From the NCBI GenBank assembly GCA_902805675.1, contig CADCTA010000065.1, positions 1 to 34,606 of the forward strand: a DNA stretch of 34,606 nt, read 5' to 3'. A program made the translations under genes and the position numbers. Below, in pieces: positions 1-7,733 of this stretch. The notes beneath the pieces are model-generated. The model saw only the letters and a program-made list of their open reading frames with translations, was not told the origin of the DNA and made no database searches. Source of the stretch: an uncultured Chthoniobacterales bacterium. Its GTDB lineage: Bacteria > Verrucomicrobiota > Verrucomicrobiia > Chthoniobacterales > UBA10450. Numbering within the stretch: position 1 is the stretch's first letter; each line of letters begins with the position of its first letter.

Positions 1-196
1 ATCGCCGCTCGCAGTGAGGACAAGCGTTCGTAGGCGGGCGCTCTAAAGCGCGCGGCGACACTTGTTCCCACATCTGTGGATTCACTAGGGTCAGCCGCGC
101 CGTCCTTCCGGCGCCGTCGGCCTAGACGATGCGCATCCCGCGGCTCGCGAGCACCGCGGCTGAAGAGTGGCGGGCATCTTAGCGCCCACGGCGCGC

Positions 197-679
197 TTAG
201 TTCGGCTGCTCGAAGGTCGAGACGTTCGCCACCCGCACCCAACGCCCATCGCGCTTCTCGTAGGTCATGATGCCTGCGTAAACGAACTTCTCCTCCTTCT
301 CCGCCCCTTCGGCGTTCCTCTGCACGCGTCGAACCCTCGTCCGCGTGATCATCCACGCCATGCTTGCGTCTTTGGAGATGCGTATGATCGGCTCTTCCAA
401 GTCGTCCCATTCGGAGTATTTCGCGTCGCGAAAATACGCGGTGAACATCTTGCGCGCGTCGGCCTCGCTCGACCGGCTGATCTTCCCACGACTGACGGAG
501 ATGAATTGTTCGGGCGAGTTCGCGAGCAGCAGGTCAACGTCCGTCTTGAAGTGCGCCTCGCCGTCCGATTTGTGGAGGCGCAACAACTCCGCCTTCTCCT
601 GTTCCAGATTGACCGACGGCTGCGCGCTTGCGCAGGCTGCGCACGCCAGGAAGAGCAGCATTAGAGTCGACGGCTTCAT
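197..679 (-). CDS. Secreted DUF4440/SnoaL-like protein
   Basis: A 160-residue protein with an N-terminal signal peptide (MKPSTLMLLFLACAACASAQ, cleavage probably after ASA). The remaining ~140 residues look like a DUF4440/NTF2-like fold: an early helix (EQEKAELLRLHKSDGEAHFK), then alternating strands ending in a 'YEKRDGRWVRVANVSTFE' strand typical of this fold. The ATG at 679 was chosen because a GGAGGGAG Shine-Dalgarno sits just upstream and it places the signal peptide at the N-terminus; 14 further codons are open upstream. Proteins of this type are usually small exported ligand-binding or enzymatic domains, and no substrate can be inferred here. No operon partner: the next gene on this strand is 174 bases upstream. 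Confidence 0.8.
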   Translation of the reverse strand: MKPSTLMLLFLACAACASAQPSVNLEQEKAELLRLHKSDGEAHFKTDVDLLLANSPEQFISVSRGKISRSSEADARKMFTAYFRDAKYSEWDDLEEPIIRISKDASMAWMITRTRVRRVQRNAEGAEKEEKFVYAGIMTYEKRDGRWVRVANVSTFEQPN

Positions 680-853
680 GGATCTCCCTCCACGCTGGCA
701 AAGGTAGGATGCAGCGCGCATTCAGGGACAGAAATGTGATTAGCGACTCCCACCGGTGACGAGTAGCGCGGGCAGTGGGACCAACAGCAATAGGGATGAG
801 GCGGCGGCCGAATCTGGCGTGAATCGGCCACTCGTTGCCGGCGAACAACCGAC

Positions 854-1585
854 CTAGAAGTGCGCGCCCACGTACTCCCACATCTGGTGATGCCAGTAGG
901 GCCAGTCGTGGCCGCCTTTTGGGCCCCAGTCATCGAGATGATGTGGGATCCCGCGGCTCGCCAGCACGGCGGACATTTGGTAGGTAGGTCCGGGTACTTC
1001 CCACGCGCCGTTGCCGGTCACGAGGCGGATGTCGCACGTCGTGTACTGGTGGAGTAACCAGGCGTCGTTCTGGTTCGCCATGTAGTCGACGGGGTTGTTG
1101 AAATAGAAGTTGTCGTCGTACATCCCGTCCATGGAGTCGCGCATGTCGTAGACGCCGGAGAGGCCGTAGCAGCGCTTCACTTTGTCGGGGTGCTTGAAGA
1201 GGGTGTTGGCCGCGTGAAAGGCGCCGAGCGATGCGCCCAGCGTGGCGATCGGGATGCCGGGCGTCTGGCACTGCGCGTCGATGAAGGGGAAGACTTCGTT
1301 CGCCACGTAGGCGGCGTATTGCGCCTGCATCCAGCTGCGATGGAATGGATGCGAGCTCTTGTTTTGGAACGTCTCGTTGTTGACGCCGTTAATAGAGAAG
1401 ATGCGGATGCGGCCTTGCTCGAGGTAGGGGGCGAGGGTGCGGATCATTCCCTGGCCTTCCTGCTCCCATTCGTCGCCGCCGCTGGTGGGGAAGGCGAGGA
1501 TAGGCGTGCCGTAGTGGCCGTAAGCGACGACGCCCATTTCGCGATTGAGACGGTGTGAGTACCAACGGTGATAGTCGCGGTGCAT
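854..1585 (-). CDS. Esterase of the alpha/beta-hydrolase fold (COG4947-like)
   Basis: A 243-residue alpha/beta hydrolase resembling the small esterase family of COG4947. The nucleophile elbow is visible as G-A-S-L-G, followed by AFHAANTLFKHPDKVK, and a catalytic histidine candidate sits near the C-terminus in KGGHDWPYW. The N-terminal strand motif GTPILAFPTSGGDEWEQEG supplies the oxyanion region. There is no signal peptide, so it is probably cytoplasmic. The start was set at ATG 1585 (MHRDYHRWYSH), because family members begin close to this Tyr/His-rich segment and the 12 codons upstream look non-coding. The natural ester substrate cannot be read from sequence. It stands alone between a secreted protein and a divergent SRPBCC region. 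Confidence 0.85.
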   Translation of the reverse strand: MHRDYHRWYSHRLNREMGVVAYGHYGTPILAFPTSGGDEWEQEGQGMIRTLAPYLEQGRIRIFSINGVNNETFQNKSSHPFHRSWMQAQYAAYVANEVFPFIDAQCQTPGIPIATLGASLGAFHAANTLFKHPDKVKRCYGLSGVYDMRDSMDGMYDDNFYFNNPVDYMANQNDAWLLHQYTTCDIRLVTGNGAWEVPGPTYQMSAVLASRGIPHHLDDWGPKGGHDWPYWHHQMWEYVGAHF

Positions 1586-1736
1586 GGCGGGCGAGGATAG
1601 CGGCCGAGCGCGTGGGCTCAAGTCCCGTTCGCATTCGGGAGCGGATGCGCAGTCCGGCCGAGTCTCACGCGCTGGGCGAGCTCCTCCGCATCGGCACTGA
1701 TTTGGTGTCCATGTCCGAACGGCCGCGTCTCATTCG

Positions 1737-1934
1737 TTGTCTTTCCGGATGGACGCGCTGGTGACAAACGTGTTTACGGAGGAGGCAGGCCGAACCACGC
1801 TCACGTGTACCGTGGGTTACGACGCAACAGAAACGCGCGACCTCGTCCTTGCCTCAGGGATGGCGGACGGCGTGGCGGTAAGTTACGACCGGCTGGAGGC
1901 ACTGCTTCGCAATGGCGGAGACAACGCGCAATGA
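1737..1934 (+). pseudogene. C-terminal fragment of an SRPBCC (AHSA1) protein
   Basis: These ~60 codons encode what is normally only the C-terminal third of an AHSA1/SRPBCC protein: a strand with ALVTNVFTEEAGRTTLT, then a helix with SGMADGVAVSYDRLEALL. The usual first ~100 residues are missing. The frame is closed by a TGA at 1698-1700, and neither other frame upstream contains SRPBCC-like sequence. The only starts are TTG 1737 and ATG 1749. The fragment ends in an ATGA overlap with the intact SRPBCC gene that follows, so it is probably the surviving 3' end of the first gene of a tandem pair. It may persist because its reading frame couples to the downstream start. Confidence 0.65.
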
Positions 1935-2389
1935 GCGACATCGACGTGAGCGCGCCGGAGCGGGAGCTCGTGAGTACGCGGCTGTTGCACGCCTCGCGCC
2001 AGCAGGTGTTTTGTGCCTTCCGCGAACCCGCGCACCTCGCGCGGTGGTGGGGACCCAATGGTTTCCGCAGCACGGTTCATGAATTCAATTTTCGGCCCGG
2101 TGGACGTTGGGAACTGACACTGCATGGACCGGACGGCGCCGATTACCGGAACGAGTATTTCGCGGTCGAGATCGTCGAGCCGGAGCGGATTGTGATCACT
2201 CATCCCAATCCGGCCCACGCATTTCGACTTATCGTTAGGCTGGCCGAGGCAGGCGAAAACAAGACGCAGGTGACATGGCGCCAGGTCTTCTCTTCGCGTG
2301 AACACTTCGAGCAGGTGAGGTCATTCGTTGCGAGTGCCAACGAAGAAGTCCTGGATCGACTCGAAGCGGAAGTCGCGCGGATCTCGTAA
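1931..2389 (+). CDS. SRPBCC/AHSA1 domain protein (COG3832)
   Basis: A complete 152-residue AHSA1-type SRPBCC protein. The opening helix/strand 'RLLHASRQQVFCAFREPAHLARWWGPNGF' is the hallmark of this family (the xxWWGP segment), followed by a sheet with EFNFRPGGRWELTLHGPDG, EIVEPERIVIT and TQVTWRQVF, and a long C-terminal helix. The fold makes a hydrophobic ligand pocket; bacterial members are usually uncharacterised and often lie next to ArsR-type regulators, none of which is present here. ATG 1931 overlaps the preceding fragment's stop (ATGA), implying translational coupling in the ancestral pair. It is intact and probably cytoplasmic. Confidence 0.88.
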   Translation: MSDIDVSAPERELVSTRLLHASRQQVFCAFREPAHLARWWGPNGFRSTVHEFNFRPGGRWELTLHGPDGADYRNEYFAVEIVEPERIVITHPNPAHAFRLIVRLAEAGENKTQVTWRQVFSSREHFEQVRSFVASANEEVLDRLEAEVARIS

Positions 2390-2575
2390 CGGCCGCTCGA
2401 ACAGTTGAGTCTTTCAGAGGCCGCGCGGCCGCGAACGGCGTCGAGGTGATCGTCGGGAAGGCGCGGTGCAGATTGGCGGTCGGCGAAGCTTTCATCGGGG
2501 TCCTGCTGCGCAGCACTCGCGGCGGTCGAATTCCCGCCGGTTGCGTCACGGAACGCATGCAGAACGTTGGACGAC

Positions 2576-2983
2576 ATGAGCACTTACACACTCGAGCCGG
2601 TCGGCTTCATTCGCTCGACCGTGAAAGGACGCGAAGACGCGCCGCGGCAGGGAGCCGAAGGTGCGCCGGACGCATGGCTCGAGATCGAACCGCGATTCGC
2701 TGAGGCGCTGCTCGGCCTGGAGGTCGGTCACGAGCTGATCGTCATTACGTGGTTCGATCGAGCCGAGCGCGACGTGCTCAAGAACCATCCTCGTGGCGAC
2801 GAGAGCCGTCCGCTGACCGGCGTATTTTACACCCGCTCCCCTGCGCGACCAAACCCGCTCGGCCTTCATCCGGTGACGGTGCGCGAAATCGATGGCACCC
2901 GCGTGAAGATCGGACCGATCGAGGCATTCGACGGCACGCCAGTGGTCGACATCAAGTCAGCCTCAACGCGCGCGGACGGCTGA
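2576..2983 (+). CDS. TsaA/TrmO-domain protein (tRNA m6t6A37 methyltransferase-like)
   Basis: A 135-residue protein covering the TsaA-like N-terminal catalytic domain of TrmO (YaeB), which in E. coli methylates N6-threonylcarbamoyladenosine at tRNA position 37 using SAM. Diagnostic sequence: VGFIRSTVKGREDAPRQG near the start, and SPARPNPLGLHPVTV, matching the family's SPxRPNPIGLS signature. It then runs IGPIEAFDGTPVVDIK. It lacks the second domain of E. coli TrmO (235 residues), as many short bacterial homologues do. The C-terminus after DIK is unusual: the family typically continues with proline and an aromatic residue (DIKPY), whereas here it reads KSASTRADG and stops. ATG 2576 was chosen over TTG 2567. 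Members of this short group may not all act on tRNA. Confidence 0.8.
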   Translation: MSTYTLEPVGFIRSTVKGREDAPRQGAEGAPDAWLEIEPRFAEALLGLEVGHELIVITWFDRAERDVLKNHPRGDESRPLTGVFYTRSPARPNPLGLHPVTVREIDGTRVKIGPIEAFDGTPVVDIKSASTRADG

Positions 2984-3097
2984 AGGCCGAGGACGCGTCG
3001 GTCCATTCTCGTTCTGCGCATCGCGGCGATCAGTCGCTCGCAAGGGTCCTTCTGTCTTACGAGCAGCTGCCCGCGCGGATCGGATAGGAAGCGAGTG

Positions 3098-3997
3098 TTA
3101 GTCGGCGCCCACGAGTGACTCGCGTGCTGCGGTGCGCGCCTCGATTGCTTCCAAGACCGAAACCATGTCGAGCCGGCCATTACCCAGCTCGAGCGCCTCT
3201 TCGTAGAGTTTGATTCCGGTGTCGAGGAGCGGCGTAGCCACCCTGGCAGCTTTTGCGGCAGCAGCGATCGTGCGCTGGCTATTCAAGGCGTCAGCCGTGG
3301 CAGCTTGTGGCGTGAAGTCTCGCGCCACCAACTTCGGAATCTTGATACGCGTGAGGTCGCTCGCCATGGATCCCGCGTTGATGGCGGTCTCGAATGCGTG
3401 CAAGTCCAGGTCATGCTGATCCGCGAAGTGCACGGCCTCCGCGAGCGCGGCGATTGACTGGTTGAGCAACAGATTGACCGAGAGCTTCATCAGCAGGCCG
3501 TTTCCGACCTCTCCGCATCGCACGGTTTCGCGGCATATCGGCGCGAGAAGCGGAGCAATTTCGCTTACCACCTGTGCATCGCCGGCGAGGAGCGCCACGA
3601 GCTGGCCAGCTTCGGCTGGTTTGCGCGAGCCGGAGACCGGCGCTTCAACGTAGCGTCCGCCCGCAGCCTTGATGTCGGCTGCTAAAGCGCGGGAGTAATC
3701 GGGCGCATTCGAGCTCATGCACACCACGGCGCGGCCGCGCAGCATTTTCGTGAACGCCGGTGTCCGGCGCTCAAGCACTGCGTCAGTAGCCTCTTCGTTC
3801 ACCATCATGACGAACACGATCTCCGCGCGGGCGAAGACTTCCGCGGGAGAAGACGCCACAGTCGCGCCGACAGCGCGCAGTGGCTCGCACTTTTCGGGCG
3901 AACGATTCCACACTGTCAGCCGCGCACCGCTCCGCGCGAGATTGAGCGCCATCGGCTGGCCCATGAGCCCAAGGCCGAGGAAGCCGAGACTGGGCAC
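3098..3997 (-). CDS. NAD(P)-dependent beta-hydroxyacid dehydrogenase (3-hydroxyisobutyrate dehydrogenase family)
   Basis: A ~299-residue two-domain dehydrogenase. The Rossmann dinucleotide motif GFLGLGLMGQPMALNLA is at the N-terminus and is followed by VWNRSPEKC, where the Asn-Arg pattern suggests NADP preference. The substrate signature is EAPVSGSRKPAEAGQL, and the catalytic lysine lies in GNGLLMKLSVNLLLNQ. The all-alpha C-terminal domain is complete. The GTG at 3997 puts the Rossmann motif three residues from the start, as in relatives. A longer frame reaches TTG 4084 (328 aa), with another GTG at 4048, and no clear Shine-Dalgarno distinguishes them. Likely reactions are oxidation of 3-hydroxyisobutyrate, tartronate semialdehyde or succinic semialdehyde-type compounds; the substrate is not assignable. 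Confidence 0.85.
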   Translation of the reverse strand: MPSLGFLGLGLMGQPMALNLARSGARLTVWNRSPEKCEPLRAVGATVASSPAEVFARAEIVFVMMVNEEATDAVLERRTPAFTKMLRGRAVVCMSSNAPDYSRALAADIKAAGGRYVEAPVSGSRKPAEAGQLVALLAGDAQVVSEIAPLLAPICRETVRCGEVGNGLLMKLSVNLLLNQSIAALAEAVHFADQHDLDLHAFETAINAGSMASDLTRIKIPKLVARDFTPQAATADALNSQRTIAAAAKAARVATPLLDTGIKLYEEALELGNGRLDMVSVLEAIEARTAARESLVGAD

Positions 3998-4129
3998 GCG
4001 TTCGTCGCTGTCGCGTCGCTGCTTACCTGCGTCGGATGGCTGCGTCACCAGCAGGGAATTCTCGCGCAAACGGCACACGCGCAAGAGACTTTCGTCCGCA
4101 CGGCGGACGCGATGCGAAAGCGCCGGCGG

Positions 4130-4549
4130 CTACTCGCCGATGATCTTGACCAGGGCGCGCTTTCTGCGGCCGCCGTCAAACTCGCCGTAGAAGATCTGCT
4201 CCCACGGGCCGAGATCGAGTTTGCCATTGGTGATCGCGACCACGACTTCGCGGCCCATGATCTGACGCTTCAGATGCGCGTCGGCGTTGTCTTCACCGGT
4301 GCGATTGTGCCGGTAGGCGCTGGTCGGCTCGTGCGGGGCCAGTTTCTCCAGCCACACCTCATAATCGTGATGGAGGCCGCCCTCATCATCGTTGATGAAG
4401 ACGGAAGCGGTGATGTGCATGGCGTTCACCAGGCACAAGCCTTCCGCGACGGCGCTTTGGCGGACGAGCTCCTCGATCTTCGGCGTGATGTTGATGAACC
4501 CGCGCCGCGCTGGAACTTCAAACCACAGGTGTTCGGTGAGCGATTTCAC
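4130..4549 (-). CDS. yjbQ: YjbQ/UPF0047 family protein
   Basis: A 139-residue protein of the YjbQ family (COG0432). The conserved histidine-rich core is visible: [21 protein letters not shown], then [18 protein letters not shown], then the C-terminal [17 protein letters not shown] corresponding to the family's LGTWQQIFLxEFDG signature. E. coli YjbQ has weak thiamine-phosphate synthase activity in suppressor tests, but its physiological role is unsettled. Translation starts at GTG 4549, and the GTGA overlaps the stop codon of the upstream tag gene, so the two genes are coupled in one transcript. It is full length, with no signal peptide. Confidence 0.9.
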   Translation of the reverse strand: MKSLTEHLWFEVPARRGFINITPKIEELVRQSAVAEGLCLVNAMHITASVFINDDEGGLHHDYEVWLEKLAPHEPTSAYRHNRTGEDNADAHLKRQIMGREVVVAITNGKLDLGPWEQIFYGEFDGGRRKRALVKIIGE

Positions 4550-5187
4550 TGGTCGACTGGATCTACACGTTTGATGGATTGCGTTGCTGCCGGCAAAGCT
4601 ATTTTGTTTTTGCGACGTCTCACGCGAGTGCCGCCGAGTTCGGCGTGGCGAGGACAGGAGACGAGGTGGTCGTTCACCATACCGGTCGCCTGCATCAGCG
4701 CGTAGCAGATGGTTGAGCCGACGAACTTGAATCCGCGCTTCAGCAAGTCGCGGCTCATAGCGTCGGATTCCGACGTGCGCGCTGGGACATCGGCCATGCG
4801 AAGCCAGCGATTTTGGATCGGCTGACCGCCGACGAAGCTCCAGAGATAGGCGTCGAAGCTGCCGAATTCTTGTCGGACGATGGCGAACATCTGCGCGTTG
4901 TTGATCGTGGCGGCGATCTTCAATCGGTTCCGCACAATCCCGGCGTCGGCGAGCAACCGCTTCACATCACGCGCCCCGTAGCGGGCGATCTTCTCCGGCC
5001 GAAAGCCATCGAACGCTCGGCGATAATTCTCGCGCTTCTTCAGGATCGTCGTCCAGCTCAAGCCGGCTTGCGCGCCTTCCAGAATCACGAACTCGAAGAG
5101 CTTCCGGTCATCGTGCACTGGCACGCCCCACTCTTCATCGTGGTAGGTGCTATTCGGCTCACTCGCAGCCCAGGGACAACGCGGCAT
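4546..5187 (-). CDS. tag: DNA-3-methyladenine glycosylase I
   Basis: A 213-residue Tag enzyme that excises N3-methyladenine from alkylated DNA to start base-excision repair. The family zinc site is present: Cys4 in MPRCPWA, His16 in TYHDEEWG, and the C-terminal His and Cys of [10 protein letters not shown]. The helix-hairpin-helix region and base pocket are seen in [20 protein letters not shown] and [20 protein letters not shown]. The start was set at ATG 5187 so that Cys4 is at the position found in E. coli Tag; 15 upstream codons are open but unneeded. The C-terminus has a ~25-residue basic tail (RVRRRKNK...) beyond the usual end. Its stop overlaps the start of yjbQ. Divergent from the cupin gene at 5289. 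Confidence 0.93.
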   Translation of the reverse strand: MPRCPWAASEPNSTYHDEEWGVPVHDDRKLFEFVILEGAQAGLSWTTILKKRENYRRAFDGFRPEKIARYGARDVKRLLADAGIVRNRLKIAATINNAQMFAIVRQEFGSFDAYLWSFVGGQPIQNRWLRMADVPARTSESDAMSRDLLKRGFKFVGSTICYALMQATGMVNDHLVSCPRHAELGGTRVRRRKNKIALPAATQSIKRVDPVDQ

Positions 5188-5288
5188 ACGTCGAGCTTGC
5201 GCGATAAACGGAGGGCGGAACAAGCAGATCATCGCTGCGTCGATACAGCGAGGTGGAACTTCTGCGCATTCGAGGGAACGCTGCTCGT

Positions 5289-5759
5289 ATGAAGGCAGTT
5301 ACCGGGTATCACCTGATCACTCCGGACGACCTGCAGTGGCGTCCGTCGAACCTGATGCAAATTCCGAACGCGGACTTCCTCGAGCGAACGGGCAGCGAGA
5401 ACATCGGCGCGCGGCTCTGGCGGCTGCCGCCGTGGAGCGCGAACACGCTTCACAAGCACATCCGAGCGGAGGAGTTTTATTTTGTGTTGGAAGGCCTTGG
5501 CAAAATTCGCGTCGGTGATGAGACGCTTACGGTGCCAAAACATGGCGGTGTGCTCGTTGGACCCGATCAGTTGCGCCAGGTCTTCAATGACACGGATGCG
5601 GAGACGCTCTGGCTGATCGTCGGCGCGCCGGAGGAGCTGGAATTTCTTCTGGGCTCGAAATCGCAGATGGATCTCTCGCTCATCTACCCGGAGGACCCGA
5701 AGCAGCTCCCGCCGGAGCTGGCGGGCAAACGCTGGCCACCTGCTGGCGAAGCACTGTGA
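5289..5759 (+). CDS. Cupin domain protein with incomplete metal motif
   Basis: A 156-residue single-domain cupin. Motif 1 is clear (LHKHIRAEEFYFVLEGLGKIRVG), with the two histidines and the glutamate of a metal site. Motif 2 is degenerate: where cupins normally have P-x-x-x-H, this protein reads VGPDQLRQVFNDT, so the last histidine ligand is missing. The rest of the barrel (LTVPKHGGVLV, ETLWLIVGAPEE) is normal, and a C-terminal tail of ~35 residues follows. A role as a small-molecule isomerase or binding protein is possible, but activity may be altered. ATG 5289 was chosen over an in-frame upstream start because it begins the conserved part. It is transcribed divergently from tag and ends ~150 bases before the aldehyde oxidoreductase operon. 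Confidence 0.8.
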   Translation: MKAVTGYHLITPDDLQWRPSNLMQIPNADFLERTGSENIGARLWRLPPWSANTLHKHIRAEEFYFVLEGLGKIRVGDETLTVPKHGGVLVGPDQLRQVFNDTDAETLWLIVGAPEELEFLLGSKSQMDLSLIYPEDPKQLPPELAGKRWPPAGEAL

Positions 5760-5770
5760 CTGCGCCGCGA

Positions 5771-5796
5771 CGCCGGACTACACGGCGGTAGGTTTT
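5771..5796 (+). terminator. Possible terminator after the cupin gene
   Basis: A 5-bp GC stem (CGCCG/CGGCG) with a 7-base loop lies 12 bases after the cupin stop codon and is followed by GTAGGTTTT. The T-run is short, so this is only a weak intrinsic terminator candidate. Confidence 0.3.
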
Positions 5797-5907
5797 CCGA
5801 TCGTCCGCATCGTAAATGACTCGACACGCTTGGCGGAAAATCGAAGCATCAACCACTCGATTGAGAGTACGAGTCGAGGTGCGACGAAGGCGAACAGGAG
5901 GATCCTT

Positions 5908-6729
5908 ATGAACGAAGAGTTCCACGAGAACTCGGAGCCGGAACTGTCGGCTGACGAGGAGGCGCTCCTTAACGAGATGCCCGCGCTGGCCGACGTCGGC
6001 CTGACGCGACGCCGGTTTCTAAAGCAGACGCTCGCCGGCAGCCTTGGGTTGTTCGCGCTCGATCTGTTGGCGCATGAGCAAGCGCTCGCCGCGTTGAGTC
6101 CTTCGCCAGGCGCGGTGTTCGCCGACAAGACGGCCGAGAACCTTGTGAAGCTCGCGCTGAAGGTGAACGGCGTGACGAAACGGCTGGAGGTCGATTCGCG
6201 CGTCGTGCTGCTCGACGCGCTACGCGAGCGGCTTGGGCTCACCGGGTCGAAGAAGGGCTGCGACCAGGGCCAATGCGGCGCCTGCACGGTGCTCGTGAAT
6301 GGACGCCGCGTGCTTTCGTGTTTAACGCTGGCCGCGACTTGCGAGGGCAAAGACGTCACGACAATCGAGGGACTCGCGAAAGGGGATCAACTCCACCCGA
6401 TGCAGGCGGCCTTCATCAAGTATGACGGCTTCCAGTGCGGCTACTGCACGCCGGGGCAGATTTGCTCCGCAGTCGCACTGCTCGAAGAGGCGCGTCGCGG
6501 CGACGTCAGTCACGTGACGGAAGACGTAAGCGCCACGACGACTCAGCTGACCAACGAGCAAATAAGCGAGCGCATGAGCGGCAACATCTGTCGGTGCGGC
6601 GCTTACCCCGGAATCGTGGCTGCGATCCAGGAAGTGCATTCGGGTAAGAAGACTGCGCAGACGTGGGGGTTTGTGGACGACCAACAACTAGCGCGCGTCA
6701 GAAAGGAGGACGGCAATGCGGCCGTTTAA
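5908..6729 (+). CDS. paoA: Aldehyde oxidoreductase, Tat-exported 2Fe-2S subunit (PaoA-like)
   Basis: A 273-residue iron-sulfur subunit of a xanthine-oxidase family enzyme. Residues 1-33 are an acidic leader, followed by a twin-arginine signal TRRRFLKQ (R34-R36) and a hydrophobic segment ending near HEQALA. The plant-type ferredoxin site KKGCDQGQCGACTVLVNG comes next, with a fourth cysteine in VLSCLTL. The second cluster domain is CGYCTPGQICS ... NICRCGAYPG. In E. coli PaoA such a Tat signal carries the folded heterotrimer to the periplasm, where electrons pass from the molybdenum centre through the 2Fe-2S clusters. ATG 5908 has an AGGAGG box a few bases upstream. It overlaps the next gene by 14 bases and is the first gene of a three-gene operon. 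Confidence 0.93.
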   Translation: MNEEFHENSEPELSADEEALLNEMPALADVGLTRRRFLKQTLAGSLGLFALDLLAHEQALAALSPSPGAVFADKTAENLVKLALKVNGVTKRLEVDSRVVLLDALRERLGLTGSKKGCDQGQCGACTVLVNGRRVLSCLTLAATCEGKDVTTIEGLAKGDQLHPMQAAFIKYDGFQCGYCTPGQICSAVALLEEARRGDVSHVTEDVSATTTQLTNEQISERMSGNICRCGAYPGIVAAIQEVHSGKKTAQTWGFVDDQQLARVRKEDGNAAV

Positions 6730-7702
6730 GTACACACGGGCGACGGAGCCGAATGGCGCCGCGGCGGCGGTCGGCGCGAACCCGCAGGCGAAGTTCCTGG
6801 CCGGCGGGACGAACATCCTCGATTTGATGAAAGAGGACGTGGAGCGGCCTAACGAACTCGTAGACCTGACGCGATTGAAGCTGGCCGAGATCAAGGAGGC
6901 CGGCGGAGGCGTCTCGATCGGCGCACTCGCGACGAACACCGACACTGCGAATCATCCGCTGATCCGGCAGAACTATCCGTTGCTGACGCAGGCGATCGTG
7001 GCCGGCGCTTCCGGACAGCTCCGCAACATGGCCACCAACGGAGGCAACCTCCTGCAGCGAACGCGCTGTCAGTATTTTTACGACACCGCGATGCCGTGCA
7101 ACAAACGCGAGCCGGGGAGTGGCTGCGGCGCGCTCGAAGGGCTTAACCGGATGCACGCCATCCTCGGGTGGAGCGACAAGTGCGTCGCGACGTATCCCGG
7201 CGACATGGCCAACGCGCTCCTCGCGCTCGATGCGGTGGTTAGGATCAAAGGCGCTGATGGCGTTGAACGCACCATTCCGCTGAGCGAGTTCCACCGCCTG
7301 CCCGGCGACACACCGCAGCAGGACACGAACCTCCAGCACGGCGAGCTCATCCTAGCGATTGAGTTGCCGAAGTCGAACTTCGCGAAAAACTCCTACTATC
7401 TGAAGGTCCGCGACCGCGCATCATACGCCTTTGCCCTCGTCGCCGTTGCGGCCGCTGTGGAACTTGAAGCCGGTGCGATCAAGCAGGCGCGAGTCGTCCT
7501 CGGGAGCGTGGCGCACAAGCCATGGCGGAGCCAGGAAGCCGAGGCGGCGCTCGCTGGGAAACCGGCTTCAGCAGAGAGCTTCGGGCGCGCCGCCGAGGCG
7601 GCAATCGCAGACGCGAAACCGCTCGCGCATAACGCCTACAAAGTGGAGCTGGCGAAGCGGGCAATCGTTCGCGCGTTGATGCGCGCGAGCAAACTGGCAT
7701 GA
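6716..7702 (+). CDS. paoB: Aldehyde oxidoreductase, FAD and 4Fe-4S subunit (PaoB-like)
   Basis: A 328-residue FAD-binding subunit. The FAD site is FLAGGTNILDLMKEDV near residue 30, followed by VSIGALATNTD and the GQLRNMATNGGNLLQRTRC segment. A feature separating PaoB/YagS-type subunits from ordinary xanthine dehydrogenase is the extra 4Fe-4S cluster loop; its four cysteines are all present here (C118, C128, C137, C156), at the spacing of the E. coli protein. The C-terminal CO-dehydrogenase flavoprotein domain follows. ATG 6716 has AAGGAGGA immediately upstream and overlaps paoA. The subunit takes electrons from the Fe-S clusters to FAD and then to an acceptor. Confidence 0.93.
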   Translation: MRPFKYTRATEPNGAAAAVGANPQAKFLAGGTNILDLMKEDVERPNELVDLTRLKLAEIKEAGGGVSIGALATNTDTANHPLIRQNYPLLTQAIVAGASGQLRNMATNGGNLLQRTRCQYFYDTAMPCNKREPGSGCGALEGLNRMHAILGWSDKCVATYPGDMANALLALDAVVRIKGADGVERTIPLSEFHRLPGDTPQQDTNLQHGELILAIELPKSNFAKNSYYLKVRDRASYAFALVAVAAAVELEAGAIKQARVVLGSVAHKPWRSQEAEAALAGKPASAESFGRAAEAAIADAKPLAHNAYKVELAKRAIVRALMRASKLA

Positions 7703-7733
7703 GCGGCATCGTTTTCACTAAAGGAGGAATCTG

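Noticed and set aside
1..196. Possible gene at the window start
   Set aside because: The open frames here are Arg/Ser-rich, overlap the next gene's 3' end, and match nothing I recognise.
5818..5876. Possible structured leader (molybdenum-cofactor riboswitch) upstream of paoA
   Set aside because: GACTCG and CGAGTC can pair across the leader, but the conserved Moco-riboswitch elements are not visible.
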